Origin: Pseudomonas fluorescens
GTDB taxonomy: Bacteria; Pseudomonadota; Gammaproteobacteria; Pseudomonadales; Pseudomonadaceae
DNA length: 64,000 nt
Reading direction: 5' to 3'
NCBI RefSeq assembly: GCF_000968015.1
Contig: NZ_LACH01000017.1
Location: 124,001 to 188,000 of the forward strand
Shown here: positions 35,883-44,095 of the stretch, piece by piece
How the letters are laid out: each line of letters starts with the position of its first letter
Numbering within the stretch: position 1 is the first letter of the stretch
Translations under genes and position numbers: made by a program
Notes under the pieces: generated by a model
What the model was told of the DNA's origin: nothing
What the model saw: the letters and a program-made list of their open reading frames with translations, nothing else
Databases searched by the model: none

Positions 35883-37217
35883 TTACAAGAAGCTGTAGGT
35901 GTAGTTGAAGATCAGACGGGTCTGGTCAACATCGGGGTTGTTGGAGACTTCACTGCCACGGTAGACGCCGTTACGCAACGTCACGCCGAAACCCTTGAGG
36001 GAGCCCTGCTGGATGGTGTAGTCGATCCGCATGTCGCGTTCCCACTCGGACGAATCAGGGCCACGGCCGTTCGTTGCTTTGATGTCGTCGCCGTGCAGGT
36101 AGGCAATCGAGGTTTTCAGGCCCGGCACACCCAGCGCAGCGAAGTCATAGGAGTACTGGCCGAAGGTGGTGTTTTCACCGGCACGGACAAAACCGTTAAT
36201 CATGGCATCGGTGAACAGGTAGAAGCTCGCGCCTCCGTTCGCTTCCGGACGACCATTGCCATCAACCACGTTGCCCTGGTTCAGGTAGACGAAACCGCCG
36301 TCATCGCTGACGCGCTGGTGACCGAGCAAGAAGGCGTTGCCACCCAGGGTGTAGGTGAACATGGCGCTCCAGGTCTTGTTATCGACCTCGCCCGGGGTCC
36401 TGGCAAAACCGTTGTTGTTGTTGAAGCGGTAGCCGGCGTCGCCGTTTTTGCCAATGGAGCTGCTGTCAAAATAGCGCAGGTCTGTCTTGAAGGACTGGTT
36501 GGCGTCGATCGGAAAAACGTGGATCAGGCCAAGGAAGTCCTGTTTGTAGTAATCCTTCAGATTCGAGTGGTAGTACTGCAGAGTCAGGTCTTTGGTGACC
36601 TTCCAGTCAGCACCGGCGTAACGGAACTGATTGCTGTCCTGAGTACCGCCAGCCACGGCCAGGCCGGTGGAGTTTGAAGAGGCGCGACCCGCCGAGTGCT
36701 CCAACTGACCCGCGTTGAGGGTCACGTTGTCGATTTCCTTCGAGGTAATGGTGCCACCGTCAAAGGTCTGTGGCAGCAGGCGACTATCGTTCGCTACCAG
36801 GATCGGCATGTTCGGTTGCAGAGCGCCACCCAGGTGGGCTTCAGTCTTCGAGAAGCGGGCCTTGACGTTGGCTGCCGCGCGGCTCCACTCGTCCACGGCC
36901 GAACCATCGGTGTCGCTTGGGAAGAATGTGTTGTTGTTGGCTGGGTGGTGACCCTTGCCGCCGTCCAGATGGATACCCACGAGGGCCTGGGCGTCGATAC
37001 CGAAGCCGACAGTACCTTGGGTGAAACCGGACAGATAATCGAATTTCAGGCCTTCAGCGGTCTCTCTCTGATCCGCGCCGCCTTCTCGGTTATCGTTGTT
37101 GAAATACATGGTGCGAGAACTGACGGAAGCCTTGCTGTCTTCCAGGAAACCCGCGGCGCCTGCCTGCTGCGCCAAAACCCCAACAGCCACGGCCAGGGCC
37201 AAGGTCGACTTGTTCAT
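35883..37217 (-). CDS. OprD family outer-membrane porin (second of tandem pair)
   Basis: The protein has 444 residues. Signal peptide MNKSTLALAVAVGVLAQQAGA, then AGFLEDSKASVSSRTMYFNND. It shows the same strand and loop plan as the first porin: GFTQGTVGFGIDAQALVG, RLLPQTFDGGTITSKEI, GADWKVTKDLTLQYYHSNLKDYYKQDFLGL, and a C-terminal TRLIFNYTYSFL. The two diverge mostly in loops, which set selectivity. It is divergent from the tauA-like gene. Confidence 0.92.
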   Translation of the reverse strand: MNKSTLALAVAVGVLAQQAGAAGFLEDSKASVSSRTMYFNNDNREGGADQRETAEGLKFDYLSGFTQGTVGFGIDAQALVGIHLDGGKGHHPANNNTFFPSDTDGSAVDEWSRAAANVKARFSKTEAHLGGALQPNMPILVANDSRLLPQTFDGGTITSKEIDNVTLNAGQLEHSAGRASSNSTGLAVAGGTQDSNQFRYAGADWKVTKDLTLQYYHSNLKDYYKQDFLGLIHVFPIDANQSFKTDLRYFDSSSIGKNGDAGYRFNNNNGFARTPGEVDNKTWSAMFTYTLGGNAFLLGHQRVSDDGGFVYLNQGNVVDGNGRPEANGGASFYLFTDAMINGFVRAGENTTFGQYSYDFAALGVPGLKTSIAYLHGDDIKATNGRGPDSSEWERDMRIDYTIQQGSLKGFGVTLRNGVYRGSEVSNNPDVDQTRLIFNYTYSFL

Positions 37218-37567
37218 TGTTTCACTCCTCTCGTTTCTAATTCTTGTGTTCCTGGTCCGGGGTTAATTGCCTCGGATCCTAAGATGCGCGATTAGCGCCA
37301 GACCGTGACTCACAAGTCAATCGTAACTTTGTGTGTCTACGACCATAGTCTAATCCCCAATAAATTCCTTCCTTGTCGGGCCATAAACCCAAAAAGAATC
37401 ACCCAATTCTTTTTCATACCGTTTAGGAATTTAGCTCCGCATTACCCCTTGGGCCGAGACACGGGTACCGGCTCATAAGCTAATTCCTAAATGGTATTTG
37501 TTAGCCTTTTTTTAGATCGATTAGCTTTGATGCAATTCACGATCAATCCCTATCGAAAGGCAGCGCC
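37218..37567. promoter_or_regulatory. Divergent region between second porin and tauA-like gene
   Basis: 350 bases without a gene. It contains a perfect dyad AAAAAGAAT (37391-37399) and ATTCTTTTT (37406-37414), and a longer inverted pair, TTTAGGAATTTAGCT (37422-37436) and AGCTAATTCCTAAA (37478-37491), the arms differing by one T. Between those arms is a segment conserved in the first porin's leader. Probable control region for both genes. Confidence 0.55.
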
Positions 37568-38557
37568 ATGACGACCAAACGCGCACTATCCGGTTCAATT
37601 GTTACAGTTTGTGTATCGCTAATAATATCTTTTAGCACACACGCGGCGAACCTCACGATCGGCTATCAAACCGGCATCGACCCCAGCAAAGTGCCCCAGG
37701 CAGACGGACTGTACGAGAAAACCCTAGGCCAGAAAATTGACTGGCGTCGTTTCAATAGCGGCCCGGAAGTGGTTACTGCCATTGCTTCCGGCGACGTGCA
37801 GATTGGCAACCTCGGCTCAAGCCCGCTGGCAGCCGCTGCTTCGCGCAATCTGCCGATCGTTGCGTTCATTGTTTCCGCCCAGATCAATGCCGCCGAAGCA
37901 CTCGTGGTGCGTAACGGCAGCGGCATCGATAGACCGGAAGATCTGATCGGCAAGACCATCGCCACCCCCTTCGTTTCAACCTCCCACTACAGTTTGCTGG
38001 GTGCACTGAAGCACTGGGGCCTGGATGCCTCGAAAGTCAAAGTGGTGAATTTGCAGCCGGCGGAAATCGCGGCGGCGTGGAAGCGTGGTGACATCGATGG
38101 GGCGTTTGTCTGGTCACCCGCTCTGGGGGAAATTCGCAAGACCGGCAAGACCTTGACCGACGCGGCACAGGTCGGCCAATGGGGTGCACCGACCTTCGAG
38201 GTCTGGGTCGCGCGCAAGGATTACGCCGAGAAGCACCCAGAAGTTGTGGCCAAATTTGCCAAGGTCACGCTGGACTCGTTCGCCGACTATGCCGCGCATA
38301 AAGACAGCTGGACTGCTGACTCGGTACCTGTGCAAAAAATCGCCAAACTGACCGGTGCCAATGCCGTCGATGTGCCGGAGTTGCTGGCCGGTTCCACGTT
38401 CCCGGATGCTAAAGCCCAGCAGACCACCGCGCTGCTGGACGGCGGCACAGCCAAGGCGATTGGCGAGACGGCGAAATTCTTGAAGGAACAAGGGAAGGTC
38501 GAGACAGTGCTACCGGATTATTCGCCGTATGTCAGTGCGAAGTTTGTGGCTGAGTAA
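37568..38557 (+). CDS. tauA: Taurine ABC transporter substrate-binding protein (TauA-like, orphan)
   Basis: The protein has 329 residues. Signal peptide (SIVTVCVSLIISFSTHAA). The TauA pattern is clear: LTIGYQTGIDPSKVPQADG, WRRFNSGPEVVTAIASGDVQIGNLGSSPLAAAA, VVRNGSGI, TPFVSTSHYSLLGAL and AAWKRGDIDGAFVWSPALGEI. It should bind taurine or a related sulfonate. No tauB, tauC or tauD gene is adjacent; argA follows, convergent. It may work with SsuBC nearby or with a tau system elsewhere. AAAGGC precedes the ATG. Confidence 0.88.
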   Translation: MTTKRALSGSIVTVCVSLIISFSTHAANLTIGYQTGIDPSKVPQADGLYEKTLGQKIDWRRFNSGPEVVTAIASGDVQIGNLGSSPLAAAASRNLPIVAFIVSAQINAAEALVVRNGSGIDRPEDLIGKTIATPFVSTSHYSLLGALKHWGLDASKVKVVNLQPAEIAAAWKRGDIDGAFVWSPALGEIRKTGKTLTDAAQVGQWGAPTFEVWVARKDYAEKHPEVVAKFAKVTLDSFADYAAHKDSWTADSVPVQKIAKLTGANAVDVPELLAGSTFPDAKAQQTTALLDGGTAKAIGETAKFLKEQGKVETVLPDYSPYVSAKFVAE

Positions 38558-38570
38558 CACGCCGAACCCT

Positions 38571-38676
38571 GTGGCGAGGGGATTTATCCCCGTTGGGCTG
38601 CGAAGCGGCCCCAAAAGATGGGACTGCTGCGCAGTCCAACGGGGCGGTGCGACGTTTCGCTAAATCCCCTCGCCAC
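38571..38676. repeat. Inverted repeat, family C
   Basis: Arms GTGGCGAGGGGATTTATCCC (38571 onwards) and a diverged complement ending at 38676 with TCCCCTCGCCAC. The core GTTGGGCTGC/GCAGTCCAAC is also inverted. Between the convergent tauA-like and argA genes. Confidence 0.8.
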
Positions 38677-38688
38677 AAAAGCCTGCGG

Positions 38689-39987
38689 TCACAAGGTTTT
38701 TTCGAAGATCTTCGAATTACGCTGATAGTTGTACAGCGACGCCCGCGCCGACGGCAGACGCTCTACGCTGCTCGGCACAAACCCACGCTCGCGAAACCAG
38801 TGAGCGGTCCGGGTCGTCAGTACGAACAAGGTTTTCAACCCCTGCGCCCGGGCGCGGGTTTCGATGCGCTCCAGCAGTTCATCACCACGACCGCCATGGC
38901 GGTATTCCGGGTTCACCGCCAGACACGCCAACTCCCCCGCGTCCGAATCAGCAATCTGATACAGCGCCGCACACGCGATGATCATGCCTTCGCGCTCGAC
39001 CACACTGAACTGCTCGATCTCACGCTCCAGCACCTCGCGGGAACGCCGCACCAGAATGCCCTGCTCTTCCAGTGGGCTGATCAAATCCAGCAAACCACCG
39101 ACGTCTTCGATCGCCGCTTCGCGCACAACCTCGAATTGCTCCTGGGCCACCAGCGTACCGCCACCGTCACGGGTGAACAGTTCGGTCAGCAGCGCGCCGT
39201 CTTCGGCGTAGCTGACGATATGACTGCGAGCCACGCCGCCGCGGCAGGCCTCAGCGGCCGCATCCAGCAGCTCAGCCTGATAGTTGCTGCCCAGACGCTG
39301 CAGATGCGCCGGCACTTGTTGCGGACGCAACTCACGAACCAGACGACCGTTTTCATCGATCAGACCCAGGTCGGCGCCGAACAACAGCAGCTTGTCCGCC
39401 CCCAGATCGATGGCGGCGCGAGTGGCAACGTCTTCGCAGGCGAGGTTGAAAATCTCACCGGTCGGCGAGTAACCCAGTGGCGACAACAGCACGATGGAGC
39501 GTTCATCCAGCAGGCGATTGATGCCCTTGCGGTCAACCCGACGCACTTCGCCGGTGTGGTGATAGTCGACGCCTTCCAGCACGCCGATCGGCCGCGCGGT
39601 CACCAGGTTGCCGCTGGCCACCCGCAGACGCGAGCCCTGCATCGGCGATGACGCCATGTCCATGGACAGCCGCGCTTCGATGGCGATACGCAGCTGACCC
39701 ACCGCATCGATCACACACTCAAGGGTCGCGGCATCGGTGATGCGCATCCCGTGGTGGTAATGCGGGGTCAGGCCGCGTGCAGCCAGGCGGGTTTCAATTT
39801 GCGGACGGGAACCGTGCACCAGCACCAGTCGCACGCCCAGACTGTGCAACAGCACCAGGTCATGGACGATATTGCCGAAGTTCGGGTGCTCCACGCCGTC
39901 GCCGGGCAGCATGACGACGAAGGTGCAATCGCGGTGGGCGTTGATGTAAGGCGAAGCGTGACGAAGCCAATTAACGTATTCGGGCAT
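38689..39987 (-). CDS. argA: Amino-acid N-acetyltransferase (N-acetylglutamate synthase)
   Basis: The protein has 432 residues from ATG 39987, the standard Pseudomonas length. The N-terminal amino-acid-kinase-like domain (about 10-280) has LPGDGVEHPNFGNIVHDLVLLHSLGVRLVLVHGSRPQIE. The C-terminal GNAT acetyltransferase domain has ACLAVNPEYRHGGRGDELLERIE, the acetyl-CoA-binding pattern. It makes N-acetylglutamate, the first arginine-pathway step, and is usually arginine-inhibited through the kinase-like domain. It lies upstream of argE in the same direction after 265 bases. Confidence 0.96.
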   Translation of the reverse strand: MPEYVNWLRHASPYINAHRDCTFVVMLPGDGVEHPNFGNIVHDLVLLHSLGVRLVLVHGSRPQIETRLAARGLTPHYHHGMRITDAATLECVIDAVGQLRIAIEARLSMDMASSPMQGSRLRVASGNLVTARPIGVLEGVDYHHTGEVRRVDRKGINRLLDERSIVLLSPLGYSPTGEIFNLACEDVATRAAIDLGADKLLLFGADLGLIDENGRLVRELRPQQVPAHLQRLGSNYQAELLDAAAEACRGGVARSHIVSYAEDGALLTELFTRDGGGTLVAQEQFEVVREAAIEDVGGLLDLISPLEEQGILVRRSREVLEREIEQFSVVEREGMIIACAALYQIADSDAGELACLAVNPEYRHGGRGDELLERIETRARAQGLKTLFVLTTRTAHWFRERGFVPSSVERLPSARASLYNYQRNSKIFEKTL

Positions 39988-40153
39988 GAACCTGGGCCTG
40001 TAATAAATAGCAGCCAAAAAATGGGCGAAACAGAAAACGCACAGCGGGCTGATGGTTATCGTCGGAACAGGCTTGGCGACACGCGCGCTCTCCTCATGAA
40101 TACGGGTTGGGACATTGGCAATTTACAAGTCTTGTCAGCCATGACACAGCCCC

Positions 40154-40242
40154 TGTAGGAGTGAGCCTGCTCGCGATAGCGAAATGTCAGTCGATACTGA
40201 AGTGTCTGACACACCGCTATCGCGAGCAGGCTCACTCCTACA
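40154..40242. repeat. REP pair, family A variant
   Basis: Arms TGTAGGAGTGAGCCTGCTCG (40154 onwards) and the complement ending at 40242. It lies just after the argE stop. Confidence 0.88.
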
Positions 40243-40252
40243 GGAACCTTGC

Positions 40253-41422
40253 TCAATTGACCGGCATCGCCGTTTTGGCCGGTGTCAGGCAGTAATGTTC
40301 AATCAGTTGACGTAATAGATGCACCGTAGGCTGCAAACGTGACATTTCGAGGTATTCCCCCGGTTGGTGCGCACAGGCGATGTCGCCAGGGCCGAGCACC
40401 AGGGTTTCGCAGCCAAGACGCTGAAGATAAGGCGCTTCGGTGCCGAACGCCACTGCTTCGGCACGATGGCCGGTGAGCTTTTCCGCGACCCGGACCAATT
40501 CGGCGTCCTCGGCCTGCTCGAACGGCGGCACTTCGGGGAACAGCGGCGCGTAATCGATCTTCACCTGATGCCACTCGGCAATGGGCTTGAGCTTCTGCAG
40601 AATCTCTGCGCGCAGGGCATTAGGGTCCATGCCCGGTAACGGGCGCAGATCAAACTCCAGCGAACACTGGCCGCAAATGCGGTTGGGGTTATCGCCGCCA
40701 TGGATGCAGCCGAAATTCAGGGTCGGCGTCGGCACGCTGAACTGTGGATTACGGAATTCACGCTGCCACGCCAACCGCAAACCACGCAGTTCACCGATGG
40801 CATCGTGCATGGCTTCGAGGGCGCTGTGGCCGAGACGCGGATCGGAGGAGTGGCCGCTCTGACCGAGGATGTCGATGCGCTCCATCATGATGCCTTTGTG
40901 CATGCGGATCGGCTTCAGCCCAGTCGGCTCGCCAATCACTGCCGCACGACCGAGCGGACGCCCGGCTTCGGCCAGGGCGCGAGCGCCGGACATCGAGCTT
41001 TCTTCATCGCAGGTAGCGAGGATCAGCAGCGGTTGCTTGAACGGCTGATCGAGCAGCGGTATGACGGCTTCGATGGCCAGCGCGAAAAAGCCCTTCATGT
41101 CGCAGCTGCCCAGCCCCACCCAGCGGCCATCGACTTCGGTCAGCTTCAGCGGATCGGTTTGCCACAGCGCGCCATCGAACGGCACGGTGTCACTGTGACC
41201 AGCCAGCACCAGGCCACCGGGGCCAGAACCGAAACTGGCCAGCAGATTGAATTTGCCGGGGCTGACCTGCTGGATGTCACAGGTAAAACCCAGATCGCCG
41301 AGCCACGTCGCCAGCAAATCAATCACCGGACGGTTGGTTTGATCGAGGCTGGCCTGCGTACAGCTGACGGACGGCGCAGCGATCAGCGCAGCGAACTGAT
41401 CTTTCATGGATGGCAAAAGCAT
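40253..41422 (-). CDS. argE: Acetylornithine deacetylase
   Basis: The protein has 389 residues from ATG 41422, with GGAG eight bases upstream; a longer open frame upstream is not supported. It is an M20-family metalloenzyme: GLVLAGHSDTVPFDG (metal His/Asp), GLGSCDMKGFFALAIEA (bridging Asp), ATCDEESSMSGA (Glu pair) and VIGEPTGLKPIR. It releases acetate from N-acetylornithine in arginine synthesis. The neighbouring argA supports this over succinyl-diaminopimelate desuccinylase. Confidence 0.92.
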   Translation of the reverse strand: MLLPSMKDQFAALIAAPSVSCTQASLDQTNRPVIDLLATWLGDLGFTCDIQQVSPGKFNLLASFGSGPGGLVLAGHSDTVPFDGALWQTDPLKLTEVDGRWVGLGSCDMKGFFALAIEAVIPLLDQPFKQPLLILATCDEESSMSGARALAEAGRPLGRAAVIGEPTGLKPIRMHKGIMMERIDILGQSGHSSDPRLGHSALEAMHDAIGELRGLRLAWQREFRNPQFSVPTPTLNFGCIHGGDNPNRICGQCSLEFDLRPLPGMDPNALRAEILQKLKPIAEWHQVKIDYAPLFPEVPPFEQAEDAELVRVAEKLTGHRAEAVAFGTEAPYLQRLGCETLVLGPGDIACAHQPGEYLEMSRLQPTVHLLRQLIEHYCLTPAKTAMPVN

Positions 41423-41579
41423 CGCTGACTCCCAACTCCCGATTTGAACTCCATCATAGAGCCATCTGGCGACAGGAATAAACCGTCGCGGCGCGTAGGA
41501 CTGATGAGTCCTGTACACTGCACGACCTTGGCAGCCACACATTCCCCCGGCTGCGCTCCCGATCCTGGATTTTCCGGCC

Positions 41580-42947
41580 ATGCAGAAAGAAACCGAAATC
41601 AAACTCCGCGTCAGCCGAGAAACTCTCGCTGCCCTGCGCGAGCACCCGCTCCTGAAAAAACGCAACAAAAGTGGCTGGGAACGCCGTGAGTTGATGAACC
41701 AGTACTTCGACACGCCTGAGCGCGACCTGGCCCGTGCCAAGGTTGCCCTGCGCCTGCGCCGCGATGGCGAAGAAGTGATTCAGACCCTCAAGACCCGCGG
41801 CCATAGCGTTGCCGGTTTGTCCGAGCGTAACGAATACGACTGGAACCTGCCCAAAGCCAAGCTCGACGTGAAGAAACTCGACGGCGAATGCTGGCCTGAA
41901 GAGTTGGCCGAGCTGGACAAGAAAACCCTGAAGCCGATCTTCACCACCGATTTCGTCCGCGAACGCGCTGAAATCGCCTGGGGCCGTGGCAAGACCAAAG
42001 TGGTGATCGAAGCCGCATTGGATTTTGGTCACGTGATCGTGGGCAAGCAGAAAGAAGAAATCTGCGAGCTGGAACTTGAACTGCGCGAAGGCGAGCCGGC
42101 CGCACTGCTGGAGCTGGCCGCCGAATTGGCCGCGACCCTGGCCCTGATGCCATGTGACATCAGCAAGGCCGAGCGCGGTTATCGCCTGTACGACGCCAAC
42201 AGCTACTCATTGAGCCTGCCGGCGCCGCAGATCACCGCTGAAACCCCGCTGGACGACGCATTCGCCGCACTGAGCTGGCACTTGCTGAGCAGCAGCCAGC
42301 GTCTGGCCGAGCAGTATCGCTTTAACGGCCACTGGCGCCTGTTGCTGGACTGGGTCGAAAACCTGGCTGAATTGCGCGCGCTGCTGAGCAGCCTGGGCCA
42401 AGCCGCGCCGCGTCAGTCGACGCACGATCTGCGCGTCGCGCTGGATGCCTTGCTCGAAGACTGGCGTCCGCTGGTGCAAGCCGGTGTCGACGACGAAGAC
42501 GTGCGCAAAGCCGCGCCGGAGCAGTTCCTCGAAGAACTGGAAGACCCGCGTTGGGGCCTGTTCTCGCTGAACACGTCGCGCTGGCTGCTGGCCCGCACCT
42601 GGGCTGCCGACCGCAATGTCCGTGGCAATCGCCAGGGCGCTGCGCAATTGGGTAGCTGGCTGCCGCGTTTGCTGGGTGAAGAAGCGACCTCTCTGCAACT
42701 GCAGCGTTATCAGCAACAGCCGGAAGACCTGGCCGAGCAACTGCCGCGCATCGAGCGCATCCAGGCTTGGCTGCACCATGCCCGTGGTGTGCTGGAGGTT
42801 CCGGAAATGGATCGCTTGTACGGTGAGCTGAAACAGCTTGCTCTGCTTGCTAACGAGCCGATCACCGATGAATCGCTGGATGCGCGCAAGCAGCAGGCGA
42901 TTGCGGTGTATCAGAATCGTGCGTGGAAAATGCTGCTGCGTATTTGA
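41580..42947 (+). CDS. CYTH and CHAD domain protein (inorganic triphosphatase, YgiF-like)
   Basis: The protein has 455 residues. The CYTH domain (1-200) starts with the ExExK motif (Glu4, Glu6, Lys8 in KETEIKLR), then YFDTPERDL, LRLRRDG and EIAWGRGKTKVVIEAALDFG, with the acidic/basic tunnel residues of triphosphate-tunnel enzymes. The C-terminal half (about 220-455) is a helical CHAD domain with basic residues that bind polyphosphate. It likely hydrolyses inorganic triphosphate with Mg. Divergent from argE. ATG 41580; no strong RBS. Confidence 0.9.
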   Translation: MQKETEIKLRVSRETLAALREHPLLKKRNKSGWERRELMNQYFDTPERDLARAKVALRLRRDGEEVIQTLKTRGHSVAGLSERNEYDWNLPKAKLDVKKLDGECWPEELAELDKKTLKPIFTTDFVRERAEIAWGRGKTKVVIEAALDFGHVIVGKQKEEICELELELREGEPAALLELAAELAATLALMPCDISKAERGYRLYDANSYSLSLPAPQITAETPLDDAFAALSWHLLSSSQRLAEQYRFNGHWRLLLDWVENLAELRALLSSLGQAAPRQSTHDLRVALDALLEDWRPLVQAGVDDEDVRKAAPEQFLEELEDPRWGLFSLNTSRWLLARTWAADRNVRGNRQGAAQLGSWLPRLLGEEATSLQLQRYQQQPEDLAEQLPRIERIQAWLHHARGVLEVPEMDRLYGELKQLALLANEPITDESLDARKQQAIAVYQNRAWKMLLRI

Positions 42948-42971
42948 TATCGCCATCGTCGGAACGCCGCC

Positions 42972-43048
42972 CGGAGCAAGCTCGCTCCCACAGTTGACCG
43001 AGTTGTCTGAATGGACTCGGTCTAATGTGGGAGCGAGCTTGCTCGCGA
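42972..43048. repeat. REP pair, family A, first arm truncated
   Basis: The first arm (42972-42992) lacks the usual TCGC end; the second (43026-43048) is complete. Between the convergent CYTH-CHAD and Lrp genes. Confidence 0.82.
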
Positions 43049-43075
43049 TGAGGCCAGCCCATTCACCGCAAAACC

Positions 43076-43540
43076 TCAGACCGGCAAACTCGTCGTGGAT
43101 TTGATCTCCGACAACGCCACGATCGAGTTCACCTCCTGAATCCCCGGCACCATCGACAGCTTCTCGAAGAAAAACCGTTCATACGCCTCGATGTCCGCCG
43201 TCACAATCCGCAGCAAGAAATCCACCGACCCCATCAGCACATAACACTCCAGCACTTCGGGAAAGCCGCGAATCGCCTCGGTGAATTCGGTGAAGTTCGA
43301 ACGCCCGTGGGCGTTGAGTTTGATTTCGGCGAAGATCTGCGTGTTAAGCCCGATTTTCTTCCGGTCGAGCAAGGCCACCTGCCCGCGAATGATCCCCTCC
43401 TCCTTCATCCGCTGTATCCGTCGCCAGCACGGCGATTGCGACAGCCCCACCTGCTCGGCGATCTGCGCGCTGGAGAGCGAAGCGTCCTCTTGCAGCAACG
43501 CGAGAATCTTGCGGTCGTAGCCATCCAGCTCGCTATGCAT
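43076..43540 (-). CDS. Lrp/AsnC family transcriptional regulator
   Basis: The protein has 154 residues. The N-terminal HTH is LDGYDRKILALLQEDASLSSAQIAEQVGLSQSPCWRRIQRMKEEGII (5-51). The C-terminal AsnC ligand domain is visible (IRGFPEVLECYVLMGSVDFLLRIV). AAAGG lies about eight bases before the ATG at 43540. It is divergent from a 112-residue unknown gene; the AT-rich 126 bases between them are the likely target. The effector is probably an amino acid. Confidence 0.9.
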   Translation of the reverse strand: MHSELDGYDRKILALLQEDASLSSAQIAEQVGLSQSPCWRRIQRMKEEGIIRGQVALLDRKKIGLNTQIFAEIKLNAHGRSNFTEFTEAIRGFPEVLECYVLMGSVDFLLRIVTADIEAYERFFFEKLSMVPGIQEVNSIVALSEIKSTTSLPV

Positions 43541-43666
43541 AAAAAAACCTTTGATTGATAACTTACCGAATCAAGCAATTCAAATAATCGCCAATAAGCC
43601 CAATCATAGATAAGAAATGCCCCGCACCGAATGTAAAAATTCCTCCAGTGATTTTGGAGACCGACC

Positions 43667-44005
43667 ATGCCGCATCTAGAAGCCGTGAACACCCCGCACA
43701 CCCGCGCCGATGTCTGGAACGTCAGCAACGCCCACTGCTGCGTTCACTATCAAATGCTGGCCGAGGCCGAACCGGATCTGCTGTGCCGGGCGCTCAACCT
43801 GTTCGCTTTGCAGTTTCTGACGCCGCAACAGATCAACGTGCAGCGGATGGACGATCTGCTGTCGATCGACATCGTGATAGACGGCCTGAGCTGGCACCGC
43901 GCCCAGGTGATCGCAGAAAAATTACGTAACCTGATCAGCGTCTGTTCGGTTGAGCTGCGAGCGGTTGATTGCGCGTGGGATGAACCGGCTCAGGCGGCGG
44001 GCTGA
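43667..44005 (+). CDS. Small protein of unknown function, divergent from Lrp regulator
   Basis: The protein has 112 residues from ATG 43667 with GGAGA upstream. I do not recognise a named family. The centre (CCVHYQMLAEAEPDLLCRALNLFALQFLTPQ, then VQRMDDLLSIDIVIDGLS and a C-terminal helix-strand) has a beta-alpha-beta-beta-alpha-beta feel resembling an ACT-like ligand domain. No signal peptide. Two adjacent cysteines (AHCCVHY) could matter for metal or redox. It is probably regulated by the Lrp protein. It precedes the GspE-like ATPase by 90 bases. Confidence 0.72.
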   Translation: MPHLEAVNTPHTRADVWNVSNAHCCVHYQMLAEAEPDLLCRALNLFALQFLTPQQINVQRMDDLLSIDIVIDGLSWHRAQVIAEKLRNLISVCSVELRAVDCAWDEPAQAAG

Positions 44006-44095
44006 AAAAACTCGATACGGCTTTGTCGAGTAGTGGCCCAACGGTCTACGGGTCCGCGACTATCCTTTGCGAACTGTTGTTCATGAGGAGCCCGC

